Part shown: positions 7,001 through 11,093 of the stretch, piece after piece
How the letters are laid out: the number at the start of each line of letters is the position of its first letter
Position numbering within the stretch: the first letter of the stretch is position 1
Origin: Campylobacter sp.
GTDB taxonomy: Bacteria > Campylobacterota > Campylobacteria > Campylobacterales > Campylobacteraceae
Reading direction: 5' to 3'
Assembly (NCBI GenBank): GCA_024680445.1
Contig: JAILCJ010000050.1
Span: forward strand, 1-11,093
Length of the DNA stretch: 11,093 bases
Translations under genes and position numbers: made by a program
Notes under the pieces: generated by a model
What the model was told of the DNA's origin: nothing
Seen by the model: only the letters and a program-made list of their open reading frames with translations
The model's database searches: none

Positions 7001-8128
7001 GAGGTTACAAACGAATATCCACAATCCGAGCTTTTAAAACTTGAACTTCAAAGCGTTGGCGTGTATCTTTCGGGTCACCCTTTGGACGCTTATAAAAGCG
7101 AATTTGAAGGCATAAATTATACACTTTCTAGCGAATTTAACGAGCTTGAAGGCGATAGCAACGATGTGATTTGTGTCGGCAAGATAGAAGATATCGCAAC
7201 AAGACTTACAAAAACTGGTAAAAAAATGGGAATTTTATCTGTGCTTGATCTGCACGGAAACTTTGAGCTAACGGTTTTTGACAATGTTTTAAGACAGATA
7301 CAAGCCCTTAGCCCCCAAGATCTAGAACGTCCATACGCTTTTAATGTCAATATCTCTAAAAGTGCAGTCGGCGGTTCGAATCGTATATCATTTTTGGCTA
7401 TGATGAGCCTTGAAAATGCTAAAAATCCCGAATTTCGTCCAAGATCTGGCGTGTTTTTGAAAGAAAATCCGCTTAAAAATTTCAGCGACGAACTTGCCAA
7501 GATAAAATACACAAAATCAAGCGAATTTGATAATTTTGATCTTAGTTTGCCTATGGAAATTTTATGCGTTGGTTTGGTTGACAATATCCAAACTCGTGTT
7601 ACAAAAACTGGCAAAAATATGGGAATATTAAACATAGTTGATATAGCTGGAAGTTTTGATGCAACCGTGTTTGATGATATGCTTGATACGGTAGAAAAAT
7701 TAAGCGAAGATGTGCTTGAAAAACCGCTTGGTTTTCGCATGAGAATAGCCAAGAATCAAAGCGATTTTGGCTCAAAATACCAAATTAGCATACTTGAAAT
7801 TTTAAAATTTGATGAATTAAGCGAGTTGTGCTTTGAACCAAGAGTGCTAAAATACGGCGGTAAAAACTCAAATTTCGCTAGTAAAAAAGCAAATTTAGCC
7901 CCAGAGAGCAAAAAACTTTATCCAAATTTAGAATTAGTTTTAAGCATAGAAAATTTAAGCATAGAAAAACTAACAAACATCAGAAATTTGGGACTTGCAA
8001 ACAGCAACGAACAAAACGAAAAACGTCTTGTTATAAAAATCGTGCAAAATGATAAAACTTTTGTTTATAACACAAATTTTATAGTAAATGATGATTTTAT
8101 AGATAAGGCAAAAAGCCTTGTAGCTTAG
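4058..8128 (+). CDS. dnaE: DNA polymerase III alpha subunit DnaE with duplicated OB-fold region
   Basis: This is the catalytic subunit of the replicative polymerase, which copies the chromosome with the beta clamp and clamp loader. Domain order: PHP domain about 1-280 (HLHLHTEYSLLDG at 6-18; candidate metal ligands His8, His10, Asp17, His42, Glu67, His86, Cys136, Asp219, His221); palm with GPGRGSAAGS at 394-403, MPDIDVDF at 434-441 (catalytic Asp438 and Asp440) and IKFDFLGLKT at 601-610 (Asp604), equivalent to E. coli Asp401, Asp403 and Asp555; fingers with SLYRPGPMDL at 681-690 and YGFNKSHAAAY at 792-802; helix-hairpin-helix near 876-894; a clamp-binding motif QSLF at 964-967; and YLSGHPLDAY at 1003-1012. 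The C-terminal part carries two tandem OB-fold copies (about 1021-1120 and 1151-1250) and a tail that may serve clamp-loader binding. At 1356 residues it is about 150 longer than the roughly 1200 I recall for C. jejuni and Helicobacter pylori DnaE, close to one duplicated unit. The start is fixed by the ribosome binding site. Confidence 0.97.
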   Translation: MSDFTHLHLHTEYSLLDGANKVGELAALLKQRGTKSVAITDHGNMFGAIDFYQTMKKNGIKPIIGIEAYIHNGEDIGDKSTKQRFHLILLAKNEVGYKNLMYLSSQAFINGFYYYPRINKKLLKEHSEGLICSSACLAGEVDWHLNKYKKDKITKKLVLKEGAGGYEGAKAVALEYKEIFGDDFYLEIMRHGIDEQRRIDDDLLRLAKELNIKIIATNDTHYTYKQRADAHEVYMCIAMGKSLADENRLKHSVHEFYVKSDEEMKRLFLDIPEVIENTQEIADKCNLTFAFDNPNYTPTPPNFKFTLDYANRLNLTLPEPQKRYSAANDDFLFEYSCEEGLKERLKFIDKSKHEIYHERLKTEIAIIKEMGFSGYMLIVQDFINWAKQHDIPVGPGRGSAAGSICAYSLRITDLDPIPYNLLFERFLNPARVSMPDIDVDFCQARRGEVIDYVIEQYGKYNVAQVATFGKLLARGVIRDVARVCDMPLAEADKMAKLVPEKVGMTLNGEGDPNSDKFKPGAYQLEPKLRELIDSNPLAKQVWDFALILEGLNRNAGMHAAGVVISNEELWNKAPLFKQDKGEESRLVTQYTKLYLEDVDLIKFDFLGLKTLDVIDNAVKLVKKRYGRDIVWENIDFNDPKTYKMIQSGNTLGVFQIEGAGMQQLAMELRPDCFEDIIAMISLYRPGPMDLIPDFIKVKHGEIEAKYMFDEIKEILEPTYGTIVYQEQVMQLVQTVGGFDLGKADLVRRAMGKKDEAKLAHMREQYLDGAVERGFDKAKANELFDMIMKFASYGFNKSHAAAYSMITFQTAYLKAYYPAEFMAGLLSSEAENTDKVAKYIDEAKKLGIGLLPPSINQSAKAFSVVDDENSPSKKSIIYGLEAIKGVGGAAIDNIIELQNEKKFDDINDFANRVDNFRVNKKVIESLTYGGAMDCLGKTRLAIIQNMDNILDTMKKITEIKKNASQSLFGEDESMARIDIKFDEVTNEYPQSELLKLELQSVGVYLSGHPLDAYKSEFEGINYTLSSEFNELEGDSNDVICVGKIEDIATRLTKTGKKMGILSVLDLHGNFELTVFDNVLRQIQALSPQDLERPYAFNVNISKSAVGGSNRISFLAMMSLENAKNPEFRPRSGVFLKENPLKNFSDELAKIKYTKSSEFDNFDLSLPMEILCVGLVDNIQTRVTKTGKNMGILNIVDIAGSFDATVFDDMLDTVEKLSEDVLEKPLGFRMRIAKNQSDFGSKYQISILEILKFDELSELCFEPRVLKYGGKNSNFASKKANLAPESKKLYPNLELVLSIENLSIEKLTNIRNLGLANSNEQNEKRLVIKIVQNDKTFVYNTNFIVNDDFIDKAKSLVA
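7118..7417 (+). repeat. OB-fold repeat copy A within dnaE
   Basis: This encodes DnaE residues 1021-1120, beginning YTLSSEF and containing VGKIEDIATRLTKTGKKMGI at 1040-1059. Copy A and copy B share about half of their residues over the best 64 (31 identities in a hand alignment of 1038-1101 with 1169-1232), including TKTGKxMGIL and TVFD. Copy starts are 390 bases apart. The pattern fits an in-frame tandem duplication followed by divergence. Confidence 0.8.
7508..7807 (+). repeat. OB-fold repeat copy B within dnaE
   Basis: This encodes DnaE residues 1151-1250, beginning YTKSSEF and containing VGLVDNIQTRVTKTGKNMGI at 1171-1190. It is the downstream partner of copy A, separated from it by a 30-residue linker. 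Both copies keep the short beta-strand pattern of a nucleic-acid-binding OB fold, so neither looks decayed. Confidence 0.8.
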
Positions 8129-8155
8129 TTAAATTTTTGAAATTTATATAAGCAA

Positions 8156-8189
8156 ATTTGATAAAACTATCTTACCGTATTTATCAAAT
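8156..8189. terminator. Inverted repeat between convergent dnaE and pflB, possible bidirectional terminator
   Basis: ATTTGATAAA (8156-8165) and TTTATCAAAT (8180-8189) form a perfect 10-base inverted repeat with a 14-base loop. It straddles the end of the 38-base gap and the last codons of pflB. It uses the same words as the palindromes ahead of gluQ: CAAATTTGATAAAA occurs in both places. The stem is AT-rich with no long T-run on either side, so termination is only a suggestion. A second small hairpin, AAGGC-AAAAA-GCCTT at 8105-8119, lies in the last codons of dnaE. Confidence 0.3.
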
Positions 8190-10616
8190 CAAAATCATAA
8201 AATTCGTTTTTATGTTTGGTGTTTGAAACTTTATTGTATTGCAAAAGTGCGGCTTCGAGGCTGTTTGTTTGATGATACAAATATCCAAGTGCTACGCGAT
8301 TTTCTACCGCCATAGGGTCGCCAAGTTTTGCAAGTTCAAGCAAGGCGATGGCGTTGTTTGGCTTGTTTGCACCAGTCGCCGCCACAGAGGCTAGAAAAAA
8401 TGTATTTGCGTCTTTGGATTGAAATTCGTCTATCAAGCGGTTGTAAATTTTAAAACTTTCGTCAAAATCCTCCGTAAAAAGCTCGATATAAGCGAGTGTT
8501 TGAAGCATATTTTCGCTATCTGGTGCGTTTTGTAAAGACGCCCTTATCTTGTCTCTTTCGTAGTTAAGCAAGCCGGCAACTTGCAAAAGTTTGATGTATT
8601 GTTTTTTTATGATATTTGCACCGCTGTAAAAAGATCTGAGATTTAACTGCTTGTTTTTAAAATAAATTTGTATCTGTTTTGCATAGTTTTTCATGTTGCT
8701 ATCGTCTGGGTTTAGGGCGATAAAATGCAAGATATTTACGACTATATCGTCAGGCAAAACCTTTAAAAGTTTAGCAGTTTTTTCATGCATTAGTTCGTTA
8801 AAACCGCTGACCTTTGCCGTGATGATATCAAACGCCATGCTAAGCGTAGTATCGTCTTTGCCTTCTTCCATGTATCGTATCATAGAAGCGTAGTTTGAAT
8901 CGACTAATGCCAAAATGGCGTTGTAGATATTTGGCTCTTTTAGGCTCGTATCTCCGTGCATATTTTCTCTAAATTCGCTTATAAATTTTGGGTTCAAATC
9001 GTCTATGATATCGCTTGCTATCACATAAAATGCCGCCGCTAAATAATTGCTTTGATCGAGGCGATAGCTTGATAAAAAGTGCTTTGCGGCAAGGGTGAAG
9101 TTGCCAAGCTGGGCGTGGCTAAGAGCGAGATTGTATTGCAAGATAGAGTGTTTTGGGAACTCTTTGGCTAGTTGTTGAAAAAGCAAATTTGCGTTTTTTA
9201 ACTCATAGTTTAAAGCTAGAGCTATGGCACTTGAAAGTTTGGTGTCTACTTTTGAAACGCCAAGAGTATTTCTTAGATAGCTTGTAGCTCCGTTGGTATC
9301 GTCAAGAAAGAGGCTTATACCGCCTTTTCTGATTTGTGACATGGTGTGTTTGGCGTCAAAAACCTTATACGGTGCGAAATAAAATAACGCCTCGTAGCGT
9401 CTTGTTTTATCAAAAAACATATCATTATGAAATCTATTTTGAGCCAAATTTACATTAAAAATTTCAGGGTTTAGCTTAGTTTTTATCTTGTAAAATTTAA
9501 AAGGCAAGCTAGAATTTACATCATAAATTTCTTTGATAAAACCTGCCGCATCGCCGTAATATCCGGTTTTTAGATCTATCATGGCTGCCGTCATTTTGAT
9601 AAAATCAGTTTGAGTTGTATTTTTTGTAGCCCTTGCTAGATACTCTCTTGCCTTATCGAAATTTGCCTTTTTTGCGTAAAGCTGGGCAAGAGCAATGTTT
9701 GTATCAAATTTTTTAATACTTTCAAGCTTTGCTATGGCTTCATCATCTCTGCCAAGAGCGGTTAAAATTTTTGATGAAAGGTAGGCATAGCGGTCTTTGT
9801 AGTATTTTTGATCTTTTTGAGAAAGGGCGTGCAAAGCCTCGATATAGTTGCCTTTGTAGTAGTTAATCAGTGCAAAATAATAATTAAAAAGCGGGGATTT
9901 TCCCTCGTCTTGCAAGAAAGATTCTGCAAGATCTATGTAGTATTTAAATTTTTCATTATCTCCAAGCCACCGCGAACAAACCGCCGCATTTATCGCACTT
10001 ACGCTTGTGTTTTCAAAGTCTTGTATCGCTTTGTCAAAAGAGCTTATGGCGTCTGCGTATTTTTCTTGTTTCATTTGCGAAACGCCTAGATTATAGTTTG
10101 ATAAACCTTGATTGAAAGTGGCTATGTTTTCGTAAATTTCAAGGGCTTTAAATTTATCGCCCCTTTCGTAAAGCTGGTTGGCTGTGTTTATCATATCGTC
10201 GATCTGACTGGCTTCAAATTTTTGCGGTTTGTAGCTTTTTTCTATCTTTTTTGCTATTTGTTCGACCGGTGCTTTTGGCTCTTCTTTTGAAAAGATCAAA
10301 ACCAACAAAATTATTATAATGATGAAAACAAGAACGCCTATGCCTATGAAAATAAATAATTTTTTATTGCTTTTTGTTTCTTTGACTTCTTCTTGTTCTG
10401 GCTCGGCTTCGCTTTCTTGGGCGGCGATTTCTTCGATATTTATTATATCGGCGTATTCGCTTTTAACCTCATCGTCTTCGATGTTTTCGTTTTCTAAATC
10501 ATCATCTTCAGGGTCTAAATCGCCATCTTCTAAGTTGCTATCATACTCGCTAGTGTTTTTTTCGTCGTCGCTAGCGGCTAGAACTAAGACTTCATCATCA
10601 TTGTTTTCTGGTGGCA

Positions 10617-10617
<1 letters not shown>
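8167..10617 (-). CDS. pflB: Flagellar motor TPR scaffold protein, PflB-like
   Basis: The 816-residue protein has a very acidic N-terminal region (residues 1-80: 34 Asp/Glu against 3 Lys), one membrane helix (about 87-109), then a long helical region with tetratricopeptide-like repeats. Clear units are near 140-165, 172-200 (YNLGVSQMKQEKYADAISSF), 274-300, 308-330, 493-520 (YNLALSHAQLGNFTLAAKHF) and 774-796. The expected topology is an inside N terminus and periplasmic repeats. Length, architecture and position directly after serS match, from memory, C. jejuni Cj0390 (PflB), which forms the proximal disk that recruits stator units to the wide high-torque motor together with PflA. The start ATG (10617-10615) overlaps the serS stop by one base as TAATG and has AAAAGG eight bases upstream, so the genes are probably co-transcribed and translationally coupled. 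The TPR membrane protein call is firm; the PflB assignment rests on architecture and context. Confidence 0.78.

Positions 10618-11093
<476 letters not shown>

Noticed and set aside
7117..7752. 211-residue minus-strand frame inside dnaE
   Set aside because: It lies wholly opposite the OB-fold region of a firm dnaE gene, shows serine-rich translation typical of antisense frames, and has no recognisable domain.
8105..8119. AAGGC-AAAAA-GCCTT hairpin as the dnaE terminator
   Set aside because: The stem is only five base pairs, lies inside the coding region and is not followed directly by a T-run.

Overview
The window looks like a chromosomal segment of a Campylobacter-type epsilonproteobacterium (Campylobacterota). 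It is AT-rich, with dense genes, AAAGGA-type ribosome binding sites and TAAAAT-type -10 boxes. The serS-pflB pair matches, from memory, the Campylobacter jejuni neighbourhood in which the flagellar TPR protein PflB follows seryl-tRNA synthetase. The species cannot be fixed from sequence alone. Nothing points to a phage, CRISPR array, transposase or other mobile system.

Layout. (1) Bases 1 to about 97 are a GC-richer stretch unlike the rest. They end abruptly where a proline/sodium symporter gene (putP) begins without the codons for its first membrane helix. (2) putP, lemA and a TPM-domain gene run in the same direction with gaps of 9 and 1 bases, probably as one operon. (3) A 166-base AT-rich gap holds a likely promoter and a striking pair of ATCAAATTTGAT palindromes. 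(4) A glutamyl-queuosine tRNA(Asp) synthetase gene (gluQ) follows. (5) After a 76-base gap with an extended -10 promoter comes a long dnaE, the alpha subunit of the replicative DNA polymerase. (6) dnaE converges, across 38 bases, on pflB. pflB lies on the minus strand downstream of serS and overlaps it by one base; serS is cut by the window edge.

Functions. Most genes are housekeeping: replication (dnaE), translation (serS, gluQ) and osmolyte or carbon uptake (putP). lemA plus the TPM gene encode a conserved membrane pair of poorly known role. pflB encodes a scaffold of the high-torque flagellar motor typical of this lineage.

The points most worth a second look are the internal duplication of about 130 residues containing the OB fold in DnaE, which explains its unusual 1356-residue length; the foreign-looking 5' end with the truncated putP; the paired palindromes in front of gluQ; and the TAATG coupling of a motor gene to serS. 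I do not see a convincing undescribed multi-gene system here.
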